Positions 34,753-44,707 are shown, numbered from the stretch's first letter. The stretch: 64,000 bases of DNA from Pseudarthrobacter defluvii (GCF_030323865.1 NZ_CP066362.1:1488001-1552000), one strand, 5' to 3'. Notes: a model not told the origin generated them from the letters alone. A program made the numbers and translations.

Positions 34753-37629
34753 ATGGCCACACGTACTACTTCCGCGCCCAAAGGTACCGGCAGGGGCAGC
34801 TCCGGCAGCAAATCCGGGAGCTCCACAGGCCGCGGAACCGGCTCCACCGCCAGCAAGGCAGGACGCGGCGGCTCCTCCAGCACCGCCCGTACCCGCCAGC
34901 TTCCCGCCGTCGAACACCACCAGCCCTGGCTGCTGCGCGTGGTGGGTGGAGCCTGGCTGGGCGTGGGGCATCTGGTGGGCGGGGGAGTGCGCCGCATCGG
35001 CCATGACGTCAGTGATCTCCCTGCCGACGAGCGCCGCGACGGCGCCGCCCTGTTCAATCTGGCACTGGGCATCTTCATTGCCACCTTCGCTTGGTGGGGC
35101 CTGACAGGCTGGTTCCCGGACGCCGTCTACGCCGTGGTCAACGGTACGTTCGGCTGGATCTCCCTGCTGCTTCCGCTCATGCTTTTCGTGTGCGCGTTCC
35201 GGCTGTTCCGCCAGCCCTCCGACGGCCGGGGCAACAACCGGGTGGGCATCGGCTTCCTGATCATGGCGTTCGCCGGCTGCGGCCTGGCGCACATCCTGGG
35301 CGGCCAGCCAACGGTCGCGGACGGCTTCGACGGCCTGCGCAAAGCCGGCGGCATGCTTGGCTTCCTGGCTGCCGCGCCGCTGGCCGCCATCCACCCGGCC
35401 GTCCCCGTGCTCCTCTATGGGCTGCTGGCTTTCATTTCGCTGCTGATCCTCACCGCCACACCGTTCACGGCCATTCCACGGCGCCTTCGGGGAGCCTACG
35501 AACACCTCATGGGCATCGACCTGATGGACCAGGAAAGCCCCGGCGACACGCACGACCGCAGCTACCTGGAACGGACGCGGCCTGCCGCCCCGAAGAAAAA
35601 GAAGCGCAAGCTTTTCGGCAAGGATGAGGAGCCCGACGCCGGCCTTGAGGGCTACGTGGGCGACGAAGCCTTTGAACACGCAGTCATTGACGACGACGAG
35701 GGCGAACCTGCCCGGCCTGCGCCCGGCGTGCGGCGGCCCACCCAGGCGGAAATCGCCGTCGAGAAGATCAAGGCAGCCCAGGGCCTGGGCGCCGGGGCGC
35801 CGGCCGAAAACGCCACCGAGGCCATCCCGCTGGTCATTCCCGCTGCCGTCGGCAAGCCTGCCGCCGCGCCCACCGTGCCTTCCAACCCTGTTGCGCCCGC
35901 GCCGCCGCCCGTCCCGATCCCGCAACGCACCGAGCAGCTCTCGCTCGCGGGCGACGTCACCTACACCCTTCCGGCCTCGGACTTCCTGACCCCCGGGTCC
36001 ATCCCCAAGGAGCGCACCGAAGCCAACGACGCCGTCGTCGCTGCCCTGACCGATACCCTGCAGCAGTTCAACGTCGACGCCACCGTCACCGGCTTCAGCC
36101 GCGGCCCCACCGTCACCCGGTACGAGATCGAACTCTCGCCCGGCACCAAGGTGGAGCGCGTCACCGCCCTGTCCAAGAACATCTCCTACGCCGTTGCCTC
36201 CAGCGATGTCCGCATCCTCAGCCCCATCCCCGGCAAGTCCGCCATCGGCATCGAAATCCCCAACACCGACCGCGAAACCGTCTCCCTGGGCGACGTCCTC
36301 CGCAGCCAGAACGCACGACGCACCGACCACCCGATGGTGATGGGCGTGGGCAAGGACGTGGAAGGCGGCTACGTGGTAGCCAACCTGGCCAAGATGCCGC
36401 ACCTCCTGGTGGCCGGCGCCACCGGTGCCGGTAAGTCCTCGTTCGTGAACTCGATGATCACGTCCATCCTGATGCGCGCCACTCCCGACGAGGTCCGCAT
36501 GGTCATGGTGGACCCCAAGCGCGTGGAACTGACCGCCTACGAGGGTGTCCCGCACCTGATCACGCCCATCATCACCAACCCCAAGAAGGCCGCCGAAGCC
36601 CTGCAGTGGGTGGTCCGTGAGATGGACGCCCGCTACGACGACCTCGCCAACTACGGCTTCAAGCACATCGATGATTTCAACAAGGCCGTCCGGGCCGGCA
36701 AGGTCCAGCCGCCGGTGGACTCCAAGCGCGTCATCCGGCCCTACCCGTACCTGCTGGTGATCGTCGACGAACTCGCCGACCTCATGATGGTCGCCCCGCG
36801 CGACGTCGAAGACTCGATCGTCCGCATAACCCAGCTCGCGCGTGCCGCCGGCATCCACCTGGTGCTGGCCACCCAGCGCCCCTCTGTGGACGTGGTCACC
36901 GGCCTCATCAAGGCCAACGTCCCCTCGCGCATGGCCTTTGCCACGTCCTCCGTCACGGACTCCCGCGTGGTCCTGGACCAGCCCGGTGCCGAAAAGCTCA
37001 TCGGCCAGGGTGACGCGCTCTTCCTGCCCATGGGTGCCTCCAAGGCGATGCGTGTCCAGGGCGCCTGGGTCACGGAGTCGGAGATCCACAAGGTGGTGGA
37101 GCACGTCAAGGGACAGCTGCAGGCCGTCTACCGCGACGACGTTGCCCCTGAAGCGGAAAAGAAGCAGATCGACGACGACATCGGGGACGACCTCGAAGTG
37201 CTGCTGCAGGCCACCGAACTGGTGGTCACCACGCAGTTTGGGTCCACCTCCATGCTGCAGCGCAAGCTCCGCGTCGGATTCGCGAAGGCCGGCCGCCTCA
37301 TGGACCTGCTTGAATCCAGGGGAGTGGTGGGACCCTCGGAGGGTTCCAAGGCGCGCGACGTGCTGGTCAAGCCGGACGACCTCGCCGCAGTCCTCGCCGC
37401 CATGAAGGGCCAGGAAGCTCCTGCAGCGCCGGACTCGCAGACCGCCGCCCTCAGCGACAACGCCAACGCCAACATTGCCCAGGGCGGTTACGCCGAGGAC
37501 CTGGTGGCTGCTGACCTGGACAACAGGAAACAGAGCGTCGAATACTACGACGGCTCCGATTCCGTGCCCGGCGGCTACGGCGATGACGACGACGGGTCCG
37601 AAGACGCATGGTCCCTCACCGGGCGTTAG
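34753..37629 (+). CDS. ftsK: DNA translocase FtsK/SpoIIIE
   Basis: 958 residues. A septum-located ATP-driven DNA pump that resolves chromosomes at division. After a Ser/Gly/Arg/Thr-rich basic start come four helices (about residues 90-240), a Pro/Ala linker, and the motor: Walker A GATGAGKSS at 555-563 and Walker B in LVIVDELADLMM. The C-terminal gamma winged helix (ATELVVTTQFGSTSMLQRKL, then GFAKAGRLMDLLESRG) reads KOPS-type DNA signals. The final 80 residues are acidic. It follows RNase J and precedes pgsA, typical of actinobacteria. Confidence 0.96.
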   Translation: MATRTTSAPKGTGRGSSGSKSGSSTGRGTGSTASKAGRGGSSSTARTRQLPAVEHHQPWLLRVVGGAWLGVGHLVGGGVRRIGHDVSDLPADERRDGAALFNLALGIFIATFAWWGLTGWFPDAVYAVVNGTFGWISLLLPLMLFVCAFRLFRQPSDGRGNNRVGIGFLIMAFAGCGLAHILGGQPTVADGFDGLRKAGGMLGFLAAAPLAAIHPAVPVLLYGLLAFISLLILTATPFTAIPRRLRGAYEHLMGIDLMDQESPGDTHDRSYLERTRPAAPKKKKRKLFGKDEEPDAGLEGYVGDEAFEHAVIDDDEGEPARPAPGVRRPTQAEIAVEKIKAAQGLGAGAPAENATEAIPLVIPAAVGKPAAAPTVPSNPVAPAPPPVPIPQRTEQLSLAGDVTYTLPASDFLTPGSIPKERTEANDAVVAALTDTLQQFNVDATVTGFSRGPTVTRYEIELSPGTKVERVTALSKNISYAVASSDVRILSPIPGKSAIGIEIPNTDRETVSLGDVLRSQNARRTDHPMVMGVGKDVEGGYVVANLAKMPHLLVAGATGAGKSSFVNSMITSILMRATPDEVRMVMVDPKRVELTAYEGVPHLITPIITNPKKAAEALQWVVREMDARYDDLANYGFKHIDDFNKAVRAGKVQPPVDSKRVIRPYPYLLVIVDELADLMMVAPRDVEDSIVRITQLARAAGIHLVLATQRPSVDVVTGLIKANVPSRMAFATSSVTDSRVVLDQPGAEKLIGQGDALFLPMGASKAMRVQGAWVTESEIHKVVEHVKGQLQAVYRDDVAPEAEKKQIDDDIGDDLEVLLQATELVVTTQFGSTSMLQRKLRVGFAKAGRLMDLLESRGVVGPSEGSKARDVLVKPDDLAAVLAAMKGQEAPAAPDSQTAALSDNANANIAQGGYAEDLVAADLDNRKQSVEYYDGSDSVPGGYGDDDDGSEDAWSLTGR

Positions 37630-37634
37630 GCCGG

Positions 37635-37640
37635 TAGCCT
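37635..37640 (+). promoter_or_regulatory. -10 element for a leaderless pgsA mRNA
   Basis: TAGCCT, then AGAAAC (6 bases), then GTG at 37647. Confidence 0.6.
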
Positions 37641-37646
37641 AGAAAC

Positions 37647-38291
37647 GTGACTAGCACCGATGCAACCGCCGCCGGCCAGGGCCGTGCCGGGGTCTGGAAC
37701 CTCCCCAATGTCCTGACCATGATCCGCATCGCGCTGGTCCCGTTCTTCGTGTGGTTCCTCGTAGCGGACGCGCCCGGGCTGCACAGCGAATCCGGACCGT
37801 GGCGCTGGGCAGCGGTGGCGGCGTTCGCCGTCGCCATCTACACGGACAAGCTCGACGGCGACATCGCCAGGAGCCGGAACCTCGTCACCGACTTCGGCAA
37901 GATTGCCGACCCCATCGCTGACAAGCTCCTCATCGGTTCCGCGCTGGTGATGCTGTCCCTGCTGGGGGAGCTGCCCTGGTGGGCCACCCTTGTGATCCTG
38001 GTCCGGGAGTGGGGCATTACGGCGCTGCGCTTCTTCGTGATCCGGTACGGCGTCATCCCTGCCTCCCGCGGAGGCAAGCTCAAAACCGTGGTGCAGACGG
38101 CGGCGATCTTCCTGTACCTCCTGCCGTTCGGGTCGTTCGCACCGTGGATGTCCTGGGTGGCGTTCGCGGTCATGATGGCGGCCGTGGCCATCACGCTGTG
38201 GACCGGCGTCGAGTATGTTGTTGAGGCCCTGCGCCTCCGTGCGAAGGGCAAGCGCCAGGCCGGGACCGTGCAGGGGCAGGAGCAGGCATGA
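37647..38291 (+). CDS. pgsA: CDP-diacylglycerol-glycerol-3-phosphate 3-phosphatidyltransferase
   Basis: 214 residues. A membrane enzyme making phosphatidylglycerol phosphate. The CDP-alcohol phosphotransferase motif is complete: DKLDGDIARSRN followed by the spaced GKIADPIADK (DxxDG...AR...G...D...D). About five helices and a basic C-terminus. Leaderless GTG start. It overlaps cinA by 4 bases. Confidence 0.93.
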   Translation: MTSTDATAAGQGRAGVWNLPNVLTMIRIALVPFFVWFLVADAPGLHSESGPWRWAAVAAFAVAIYTDKLDGDIARSRNLVTDFGKIADPIADKLLIGSALVMLSLLGELPWWATLVILVREWGITALRFFVIRYGVIPASRGGKLKTVVQTAAIFLYLLPFGSFAPWMSWVAFAVMMAAVAITLWTGVEYVVEALRLRAKGKRQAGTVQGQEQA

Positions 38292-38767
38292 GCAATCTTC
38301 ACCAGCTGGCAGCGCAGGCGGTCCGCCAGGCGCTTGAGTCCGGGCAGACCGTTGCCACCGCCGAATCCCTGACAGCGGGCATGGTGTCAGCGGTTCTCGC
38401 CGACACGCCCGGAGCGTCAGGAATGCTGCAGGGCGGGGTGGTGGCCTACCAGAACTCCGTGAAGGACAGGGTGCTGCACGTCCCCGCCGATCTTCTGGCC
38501 CGCGTCGGGTCGGTCGACCCGGACGTCGCCCGGGCCATGGCAGCCGGTGCGCGCGCTGAGCTCGGCGCCGACGTCGGACTTTCCACCACCGGGGTGGCAG
38601 GTCCCGATGCCCACGACGGCAAGCCCGTGGGGCGGGTCTACATCGGGATCTCAACCGCCGCCGGAACCGCCGCCTTCGAGTATTCCTTCACCGGCAGCCG
38701 GCCGGACATCCGCGCCGCAGCCTGCGCTGCCGCCCTGGAAAGGCTCGGGGAGGCGCTGTCCGCCTGA
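38288..38767 (+). CDS. cinA: CinA C-terminal family protein (nicotinamide-nucleotide amidase, PncC-like)
   Basis: 159 residues forming only the PncC/CinA C-terminal domain, which deamidates nicotinamide mononucleotide. ATAESLTAGMVSAVLADTPG and GGVVAYQNSVKDRVL are the catalytic and substrate regions, and STTGVAGPD is also conserved. The N-terminal MoCF-like domain of full CinA is absent, as in most actinobacteria. ATGA overlap with pgsA. It lies between pgsA and clgR. Confidence 0.9.
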   Translation: MSNLHQLAAQAVRQALESGQTVATAESLTAGMVSAVLADTPGASGMLQGGVVAYQNSVKDRVLHVPADLLARVGSVDPDVARAMAAGARAELGADVGLSTTGVAGPDAHDGKPVGRVYIGISTAAGTAAFEYSFTGSRPDIRAAACAAALERLGEALSA

Positions 38768-38843
38768 GGCTGTTGCCGCCTAAGTTACCGCGCGTAAAGT
38801 TGGCGGGAACAAAAGCCGGTACCGATTAGTTATTACATTGTGT

Positions 38844-38872
38844 CGCTTCCGGAGAGCGGAGGCGCCTAGGAT
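38844..38872 (+). promoter_or_regulatory. clgR promoter with operator-like dyad
   Basis: TAGGAT (38867-38872) is a good -10, but no consensus -35 is visible. Instead CGCT-N7-AGCG (38844-38858) overlaps the -35 position, which suggests control by an activator or repressor, possibly ClgR itself. An 8-bp stem GGTCCGCC/GGCGGACC (38887-38894 and 38899-38906) lies in the leader. Confidence 0.4.
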
Positions 38873-38934
38873 GAAATGACCACGACGGTCCGCCAGGCGG
38901 CGGACCTGACCAATGAGGGAGCAAGGCGATACAG

Positions 38935-39375
38935 ATGGTAAAGCAGCCCGTATCCGTAAACGGCGTTGTCCGCTGGAAGGATGTGGGCCTCGCCGAACAG
39001 GCTAAGAGCGAACAGAAGGAGCGCAAGATGGTAGTACTTCGTCACGAAATTGGTGATGTCCTGCGCGATGTCCGCCAGCGTCAGGGGCGTACGCTCCGTG
39101 AAGTTTCGCACAGCGCCCGCGTCTCCCTGGGATACCTCAGCGAAGTGGAGCGCGGCCAGAAGGAAGCATCGTCAGAGCTCCTGTCCTCGATTTGCTCGGC
39201 ACTGGATGTTCCGCTGTCAAGCATGCTCCGCGAGGTCAGCGACCGCGTGGCAGTAGCCGAAGGTGTCGCCGTTCCGGACACCGTTCCGCAGGAATTCTCC
39301 CAGCGTTACGGCCGTGACCTCAACACTGAACTGGACGACGAACTCTCCACGGGCCTTCTCTCCGGCGCCCGCTAA
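38935..39375 (+). CDS. clgR: ClgR-type XRE family transcriptional regulator
   Basis: 146 residues. The helix-turn-helix reads [20 protein letters not shown] then [20 protein letters not shown], the ClgR/PopR signature; ClgR activates clp protease and other stress genes in actinobacteria. The start is ambiguous: the ATG at 38935 adds a 31-residue extension ([18 protein letters not shown]...), whereas an ATG at 39028 with AAGGAG 6 bases upstream gives the usual family N-terminus [12 protein letters not shown]. The C-terminus ends in the short LLSGAR tail. Two proteins from one gene are possible. Confidence 0.9.
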   Translation: MVKQPVSVNGVVRWKDVGLAEQAKSEQKERKMVVLRHEIGDVLRDVRQRQGRTLREVSHSARVSLGYLSEVERGQKEASSELLSSICSALDVPLSSMLREVSDRVAVAEGVAVPDTVPQEFSQRYGRDLNTELDDELSTGLLSGAR

Positions 39376-39406
39376 AGGCAGCCGGCGCCCGCAGCGGGCC
39401 CGACGA

Positions 39407-39454
39407 ACAGCAGGAAGCCCCCGGCCTGGCCGGGGGCTTCCTGCTGTATCTTTT
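39407..39454. terminator. Strong bidirectional terminator
   Basis: About 18 bp of stem starting at ACAGCAGGAAGCCCCCGG (39407) and its complement (to 39447), followed by TATCTTTT on the plus strand. It separates convergent clgR and the MarR gene. Confidence 0.88.
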
Positions 39455-39486
39455 CGTGCCGGTCCCCGCATGCTTGTCCGGTTGGG

Positions 39487-40017
39487 CTATTGGTCCTGGG
39501 CCGATGCTGCGCCTGCGGCTTCCCCGGGAAAGCCGTCACGCTCATACGTGGAGTTCAGCTTGGCCATGTAGCGGCCGAGTTCCTGCAGGTCTTCCACCGG
39601 CCACTCGCGCAGCCGTTCCTGGAAGACCTGGCGCCGCGCGTCCTGGACCTGGTGCATCTTCTCCTCACCCTTGGGTGTCAGGCGGATGGACTGCGCCCGC
39701 CGGTCCAGTGGATCAGCCTCCTTGGATACCAGTCCCAGGCTTTCCAGGAACGCGATCTGCCGGCTGACTGACGGCTTGCCCACCCCGATGGTCATGGCAA
39801 GCTCGGTGAGCCGGATGGGTCCCTCCCGGCGGATTACCGTCAACAGCCCGTACGCGGCAGGCTCCATGTCGGGGTGGACTTCGCGTGAAAGTTGGTTTGA
39901 AATGGCCCGGGCCCGCCGCCAAAACAGGCTGATCTGGTGTTCGACATTCTGCAGCGCGGAGTCGGCGGCTTCTTGGCCAGCGTCGTGTCGCGGCGGGACA
40001 TCGGGGGAGGTGCTCAT
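39487..40017 (-). CDS. MarR family transcriptional regulator
   Basis: 176 residues. A winged helix spans about residues 45-120: AAYGLLTVIRREGPIRLTEL, AMTIGVGKPSVSRQIAFLES and LVSKEADPLDRRAQSIRLTP (the wing with DRR). Such dimers usually sense small molecules or oxidants. Start at 40017 chosen because reverse-strand TAGAAT lies 7 bases upstream. It is divergent from the DUF3046 gene. No obvious target gene is adjacent. Confidence 0.9.
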   Translation of the reverse strand: MSTSPDVPPRHDAGQEAADSALQNVEHQISLFWRRARAISNQLSREVHPDMEPAAYGLLTVIRREGPIRLTELAMTIGVGKPSVSRQIAFLESLGLVSKEADPLDRRAQSIRLTPKGEEKMHQVQDARRQVFQERLREWPVEDLQELGRYMAKLNSTYERDGFPGEAAGAASAQDQ

Positions 40018-40024
40018 GGCAATA

Positions 40025-40030
40025 ATTCTA
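40025..40030 (-). promoter_or_regulatory. -10 element for a leaderless marR mRNA
   Basis: Reverse-strand TAGAAT, then TATTGCC (7 bases), then ATG at 40017. Confidence 0.6.
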
Positions 40031-40058
40031 TGGTCCACAATCATGAGAGGATTTACCG

Positions 40059-40283
40059 ATGCGAATCAGCGAGTACTGGCGTCTCATGGATGACGAGTTC
40101 GGCGCGGGCTACTCCCGCATGCTGAGCAGCAGCCTGGTCCTTGCCGGCGTAGGTGGCCGTACCGCCGACCAGGCCCTCGCTGCCGGCGTGGAGCCCCGGA
40201 AGGTTTGGCTTGCCGTCTGCGATGTCCAGGACGTACCGGCGGAACGGCGGCTGGGACGGGATATCGCGCCGCGGCGGGACTAG
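40059..40283 (+). CDS. DUF3046 protein
   Basis: 74 residues, MRISEYWRLMDDEFG at the start and VWLAVCDVQDVP near the end, the DUF3046 pattern. These small soluble actinobacterial proteins are nearly always encoded just before recA; their role is unknown. GAGAGG lies about 7 bases before the ATG. A 190-base gap with the SOS box separates it from recA. Confidence 0.85.
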   Translation: MRISEYWRLMDDEFGAGYSRMLSSSLVLAGVGGRTADQALAAGVEPRKVWLAVCDVQDVPAERRLGRDIAPRRD

Positions 40284-40322
40284 CCCGCCCCTTCCGCCGG
40301 ACACGCCGGAGGAATCGCACTC

Positions 40323-40352
40323 TTCGAATACCTGTTCGGATAACGCTATGCT
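40323..40352 (+). promoter_or_regulatory. recA promoter with SOS box
   Basis: TCGAATACCTGTTCGG (40324-40339) matches the actinobacterial LexA operator apart from two bases. It covers the -35 (TTCGAA, 40323-40328) of a promoter whose -10 is TATGCT (40347-40352), spacer 18. The predicted leader to recA is about 120 bases, in which I see no clear element. Confidence 0.75.
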
Positions 40353-40481
40353 TTTTCTATTGGGTTTATCCACATAGCCGTCGTCCTCCGGCCGGAATGT
40401 CAGTGGGTCCCCTTAGCGTCAGAGATGACCAATACATCGGCCGCGTAGGCCACCATCGAGAAAGCATTAGAGGTGTCAACC

Positions 40482-41537
40482 ATGGCGGCAGCCCCGGATC
40501 GTGCAAAAGCGCTGGAAGCAGCGCTTGCCCAGATTGACAAGCAGTTCGGCAAGGGCTCGGTCATGCGCCTGGGCGACGAAGTCCGTGCCCCCATCGAAGT
40601 CATTCCCACCGGCTCCATCGCGCTGGACGTCGCCCTGGGCATTGGCGGCCTGCCGCGCGGCCGCGTTATCGAAATCTACGGGCCTGAATCCTCGGGTAAG
40701 ACCACTGTCGCCCTGCACGCCGTGGCCAACGCGCAGCGCGCCGGCGGCATCGCGGCATTCATCGACGCCGAGCACGCCCTGGATCCCGATTACGCCGCCA
40801 AGCTTGGGGTGGACACGGACGCCCTCCTCGTCTCGCAGCCGGACACCGGTGAACAGGCCCTGGAAATCATGGACATGCTGGTGGGCTCCGGCTCGCTGGA
40901 CGTCATCGTCATCGACTCCGTTGCCGCCCTGGTGCCGCGTGCCGAAATCGAAGGCGACATGGGCGACAGCCACGTAGGCCTCCAGGCACGCCTCATGAGC
41001 CAGGCCCTGCGTAAGATCACCGGCCGCCTGAGCCAGACCAAGACCACCGCCATCTTCATCAACCAGCTGCGTGAGAAGATCGGCGTCTTCTTCGGTTCGC
41101 CCGAAACCACCACCGGTGGTAAGGCACTGAAGTTCTACGCTTCGGTCCGCATCGACGTCCGCAGGATTCAGACCCTCAAGGAGGGCGCCGATTCCGTGGG
41201 CAACCGGACCAAGGCCAAGATCGTCAAGAACAAGATGGCCCCGCCGTTTAAGGTTGCCGAGTTCGACATCATCTACGGCCAGGGCATTTCCCGCGAGGGC
41301 GGCATCATTGACATGGGCGTGGAGCACGGCATCATCAAGAAGTCCGGCTCCTGGTTCACCTACGATGGCGACCAGCTGGGGCAGGGCATGGAGAACTCGC
41401 GCCGGTTCCTGCGCGACAATCCTGAACTCGCTGCCGAGCTGGAACGCCTCATCAAGGAAAAGCTTGGTGTCGGGGTCAAGCCCGCCGAAGATGACTCCAA
41501 GGATGCACCCAAGCTGAAAGCCGTCGACGGGTTCTAG
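40482..41537 (+). CDS. recA: Recombinase RecA
   Basis: 351 residues. DNA strand exchange and coprotease for LexA. Walker [10 protein letters not shown] is at 67-75; [32 protein letters not shown] and the L2 region [16 protein letters not shown] follow. The ATG at 40482 is preferred because GAGGTG lies 6 bases upstream; a GTG at 40473 is in frame. No intein is present. recX begins 3 bases after the stop. The SOS box upstream closes the RecA-LexA loop with lexA at 50436. Confidence 0.98.
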   Translation: MAAAPDRAKALEAALAQIDKQFGKGSVMRLGDEVRAPIEVIPTGSIALDVALGIGGLPRGRVIEIYGPESSGKTTVALHAVANAQRAGGIAAFIDAEHALDPDYAAKLGVDTDALLVSQPDTGEQALEIMDMLVGSGSLDVIVIDSVAALVPRAEIEGDMGDSHVGLQARLMSQALRKITGRLSQTKTTAIFINQLREKIGVFFGSPETTTGGKALKFYASVRIDVRRIQTLKEGADSVGNRTKAKIVKNKMAPPFKVAEFDIIYGQGISREGGIIDMGVEHGIIKKSGSWFTYDGDQLGQGMENSRRFLRDNPELAAELERLIKEKLGVGVKPAEDDSKDAPKLKAVDGF

Positions 41538-41540
41538 CCC

Positions 41541-42158
41541 TTGGCTGGATCACGCTCACGGCGGTCCACGTCCGGCGGCCCCTTCCCTGGGCCGCCGGAC
41601 GACTTCGATGTCCCTGAGGACCCCCAGTCCGTAGACGCCGAACCGGACCCCTTCTCTGTGGCACAGGCCATCGTGTACCGGCAGCTGACTGCAGCGCCCA
41701 AGAGCAGGCTGCAGCTCGCCCGGAAGTTGGCAGAACGGAACATCCCCGAGCATGTTGCCGAAGCGGTGCTGGACAAGTTCCAGGAAGTGCGGCTGATCAA
41801 CGATGCCGAATTTGCCGACATGTGGGTTCGGAGCCGTGCCCAGTCCCGCAAACTGGGCAAGGGCGCGCTGCGGCGTGAGCTCGCGGAAAAAGGCATCGAT
41901 CAGGAAACGGCGGCCTCGGCCCTGGAGCAACTGACCGACGATGACGAGGAAGCCGCGGCCCGCGCCCTGGTGGAGCGCAAGCTCCGGCCCGGGACGGACG
42001 TGTCCGGTCCGGGGGAACGGGACAAGGCTGTCCGGCGGCTGGCCTCGATGTTGGCCAGAAAGGGCTACCAGCCGTCCCAGGCGTTCCGGATCGTCAACGA
42101 GGTCCTCGATGCCCGGCAGGGGCCTGCCCATGGTCCGGTCCAAAGCCGGTACCCTTAA
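41541..42158 (+). CDS. recX: Regulatory protein RecX
   Basis: 205 residues. It inhibits RecA filament growth. Three repeats of a helical module are present (e.g. SRLQLARKLAERNIPEHVAE and KGALRRELAEKGIDQETAAS), preceded by a polar N-terminal stretch of about 35 residues. The TTG start 3 bases after recA gives the longest sensible protein; a later start within the polar region cannot be excluded. Co-transcription with recA and weak initiation would keep RecX low relative to RecA. Confidence 0.9.
   Translation: MAGSRSRRSTSGGPFPGPPDDFDVPEDPQSVDAEPDPFSVAQAIVYRQLTAAPKSRLQLARKLAERNIPEHVAEAVLDKFQEVRLINDAEFADMWVRSRAQSRKLGKGALRRELAEKGIDQETAASALEQLTDDDEEAAARALVERKLRPGTDVSGPGERDKAVRRLASMLARKGYQPSQAFRIVNEVLDARQGPAHGPVQSRYP
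42150..42155 (+). promoter_or_regulatory. -10 element for a leaderless miaB mRNA
   Basis: TACCCT, then TAACGG (6 bases), then GTG at 42162. It overlaps the 3' end of recX. Confidence 0.55.
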
Positions 42159-42161
42159 CGG

Positions 42162-43721
42162 GTGAGTTTGACCATTCCTTCCCCCCAATCCGACGCCACC
42201 CCTTCCGTCGAAGCCGGGGCTGTTCCGCAATCCGGTGCCCTGCCGCCGCGCACCTACCAGGTCCGCACCTTCGGCTGCCAGATGAACGTCCATGATTCGG
42301 AGCGGATGGCGGGCATGCTCGAGGACGCCGGCTACGTCCCGGCGGAAGGCGACCATGCCGACGTCGTGGTGTTCAACACGTGCGCGGTTCGGGAAAACGC
42401 CGACAACAAGCTCTATGGGAACCTCGGCATTCTTGCCCCGGTCAAGGCAGCCAACCCGGGCATGCAGATCGCCGTGGGCGGATGCCTTGCCCAGAAGGAC
42501 CGCGAAACCATCCTGAAAAAGGCGCCATGGGTGGACGCGGTTTTTGGCACCCATAACGTCGGCGCCCTGCCGGCCCTCCTGGACCGGGCGCGGCACAACA
42601 ACGAGGCCCAGCTGGAGATCCTCGAATCCCTGGACGTCTTCCCGTCCACACTGCCAACCAAGCGGGACTCGGTCTACTCCGGCTGGGTGTCCATCTCCGT
42701 GGGTTGCAACAACACCTGCACCTTCTGCATCGTGCCGGCGCTCCGCGGGAAGGAAAAAGACCGGCGCCCCGGGGACATCCTCGCTGAAATCCAGGCGCTG
42801 GTGGACGACGGCGCCATCGAGGTGACCCTGCTCGGCCAGAACGTCAACTCCTACGGTGTGGAGTTCGGCGACCGCCAGGCCTTCTCCAAGCTGCTGCGCG
42901 CCTGCGGTGAGATCGAGGGCCTTGAACGGGTCCGCTTCACCAGCCCGCACCCGGCGGCCTTCACCGACGACGTCATCGACGCCATGGCTGAGACGCACAA
43001 CGTCATGCCGCAGTTGCACATGCCGCTGCAGTCCGGCTCGGACCGCATCCTCAAAGCCATGAAGCGCTCCTACCGGTCCACGAAGTTCCTGGGCATCCTG
43101 GACAAGGTCCGGGAGAGGATCCCGCACGCCGCCATCTCCACGGACATCATCGTGGGGTTCCCCGGCGAAACTGAAGAGGACTTCCAGGCGACGCTGGACA
43201 TTGTGGAAAAGTCGCGGTTCGCAACGGCCTTTACGTTCCAGTATTCAAAACGCCCCGGAACCCCCGCCGCCGAGCTCCCCGACCAGCTGCCCAAGGCCGT
43301 GGTCCAGGAGCGCTTTGAACGGCTCACCGCCCTGCAGGACCGCATCGCCGCGGAGGAGAACCGGAAGCAGCTGGGCCGGAGGCTCGAGGTCATGGTCACC
43401 GCGCAGTCCGGCCGGAAATCGGAGGAGACCCACAGGTTGTCCGGCCGCTCCCAGGACCAGCGGCTGGTGCACTTCTCGGTTCCCGAGGGCGCACCCACCC
43501 CCCGACCGGGGGACTTGGTCACCGTCACCATCACCGAGGCCGCCGCCTTCCACCTGGTGTCCGATCCAACGCTCGAGGACTACAGCCTGCGCCGGTCACG
43601 GGCAGGGGACGCCTGGGACAGGTCGCAGGCAGACTCCTGCGGAGCGCCCGCTCCCGGTTCCGCGCCAGGACAAAAGGGCGTCGCCCTCGGCATGCCCTCG
43701 CTGCCGCTGCGCACCCGCTGA
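42162..43721 (+). CDS. miaB: tRNA-2-methylthio-N6-dimethylallyladenosine synthase
   Basis: 519 residues. A radical-SAM methylthiotransferase that modifies i6A37. The N-terminal cluster cysteines lie in [17 protein letters not shown] and VGGCLAQ; the radical-SAM motif is CNNTCTFC; a TRAM domain (about residues 385-460) follows. The terminal 45 residues are an unusual Ser/Ala/Pro/Gly-rich tail. miaA, which makes its substrate, starts 3 bases downstream, so successive steps at A37 are coupled. Confidence 0.95.
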   Translation: MSLTIPSPQSDATPSVEAGAVPQSGALPPRTYQVRTFGCQMNVHDSERMAGMLEDAGYVPAEGDHADVVVFNTCAVRENADNKLYGNLGILAPVKAANPGMQIAVGGCLAQKDRETILKKAPWVDAVFGTHNVGALPALLDRARHNNEAQLEILESLDVFPSTLPTKRDSVYSGWVSISVGCNNTCTFCIVPALRGKEKDRRPGDILAEIQALVDDGAIEVTLLGQNVNSYGVEFGDRQAFSKLLRACGEIEGLERVRFTSPHPAAFTDDVIDAMAETHNVMPQLHMPLQSGSDRILKAMKRSYRSTKFLGILDKVRERIPHAAISTDIIVGFPGETEEDFQATLDIVEKSRFATAFTFQYSKRPGTPAAELPDQLPKAVVQERFERLTALQDRIAAEENRKQLGRRLEVMVTAQSGRKSEETHRLSGRSQDQRLVHFSVPEGAPTPRPGDLVTVTITEAAAFHLVSDPTLEDYSLRRSRAGDAWDRSQADSCGAPAPGSAPGQKGVALGMPSLPLRTR

Positions 43722-43724
43722 CAG

Positions 43725-44621
43725 GTGGCTGCCCCGCCCGTCATCGCCGTCGTCGGTCCCACCGGCTCCGGCAAGTCCGACCTTGCCGTCAGCCTTGCCC
43801 TGGAACTGGACGGCGAGGTTATCAACGCCGACGCCATGCAGTTCTACCGCGGCATGGACATCGGCACGGCCAAGATCACGCCGGCTGAGCGCAGAGGCGT
43901 TCCGCACCATCTCCTGGACATCCTGGACGTGACCCAGGAGGCCAGCGTCTCCGACTTCCAGCAACAGGCCCGGGCGGCCATCGCGGACATCCACGCCCGC
44001 GGCAAGCGCGCCATTCTGGCCGGGGGCTCGGGGCTGTACGTGCGCGCCGCCCTCGACGTCCTGGAGTTCCCGGGCACCGACCCCGCCGTGCGCGCCCGCC
44101 TGGAGGCAGAGCACGCCGAGGTCGGCACCCAGGAGCTCCTGGCCCGGCTGAAGAGCGTGGATCCAGTCTCCGCGGAAAGGGTCTCCGACGCCCGGCGGAT
44201 CATCCGCGCGCTGGAGGTACATGAACTCACCGGGCGGCCTTTCAGTTCCTTCATGCCCCGCCGGGAGTACTGCCAGCCTGCCATCCAGGTTGGCCTTGGC
44301 GTAGACCGGGAGGTACTTCGTGAGCGCCTGGCAGCACGGGTTCACCGCATGGTGGCCGCCGGCCTGCCCGAGGAGGTCCGGCGGCTCGACGCTTTGGGCC
44401 TGCGGCAGGGCAAGACCGCCTCCCGCGCACTGGGCTACTCGCAGTTCCTGCGGGTCATTGATGGCACCTCCACCGTCGAGGATGCCGCGGAGGAAACCAT
44501 CGTGGCCACCCGGCAGTTCGCCCGGCGGCAGCTGACCTGGTTCCGCGCCGATCCCCGCATCATGTGGCTGGACTGGCAGGATCCGGAGCTCGTGGGCAAG
44601 GCAGCGGAGCTGGGCAGATAG
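43725..44621 (+). CDS. miaA: tRNA dimethylallyltransferase
   Basis: 298 residues. It transfers dimethylallyl to A37 of tRNAs reading UNN codons. The P-loop is GPTGSGKSD (11-19), then [17 protein letters not shown] and [17 protein letters not shown] start with CAGG just upstream. It is co-transcribed with miaB. Nothing unusual in length. Confidence 0.95.
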   Translation: MAAPPVIAVVGPTGSGKSDLAVSLALELDGEVINADAMQFYRGMDIGTAKITPAERRGVPHHLLDILDVTQEASVSDFQQQARAAIADIHARGKRAILAGGSGLYVRAALDVLEFPGTDPAVRARLEAEHAEVGTQELLARLKSVDPVSAERVSDARRIIRALEVHELTGRPFSSFMPRREYCQPAIQVGLGVDREVLRERLAARVHRMVAAGLPEEVRRLDALGLRQGKTASRALGYSQFLRVIDGTSTVEDAAEETIVATRQFARRQLTWFRADPRIMWLDWQDPELVGKAAELGR

Positions 44622-44707
44622 GAAAGACATGGCGGCCCGCGGACTGAAGTGCGTCCCGCCAACTGCGGTTTCAGGACCTTGGTTTCAGCGCCGGACGGGT
44701 CCGCCGC

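Noticed and set aside
32762..37104. Two antisense frames of 654 and 793 codons over RNase J and ftsK
   Set aside because: Both are opposite genes with full motif sets; composition is typical of reverse frames.
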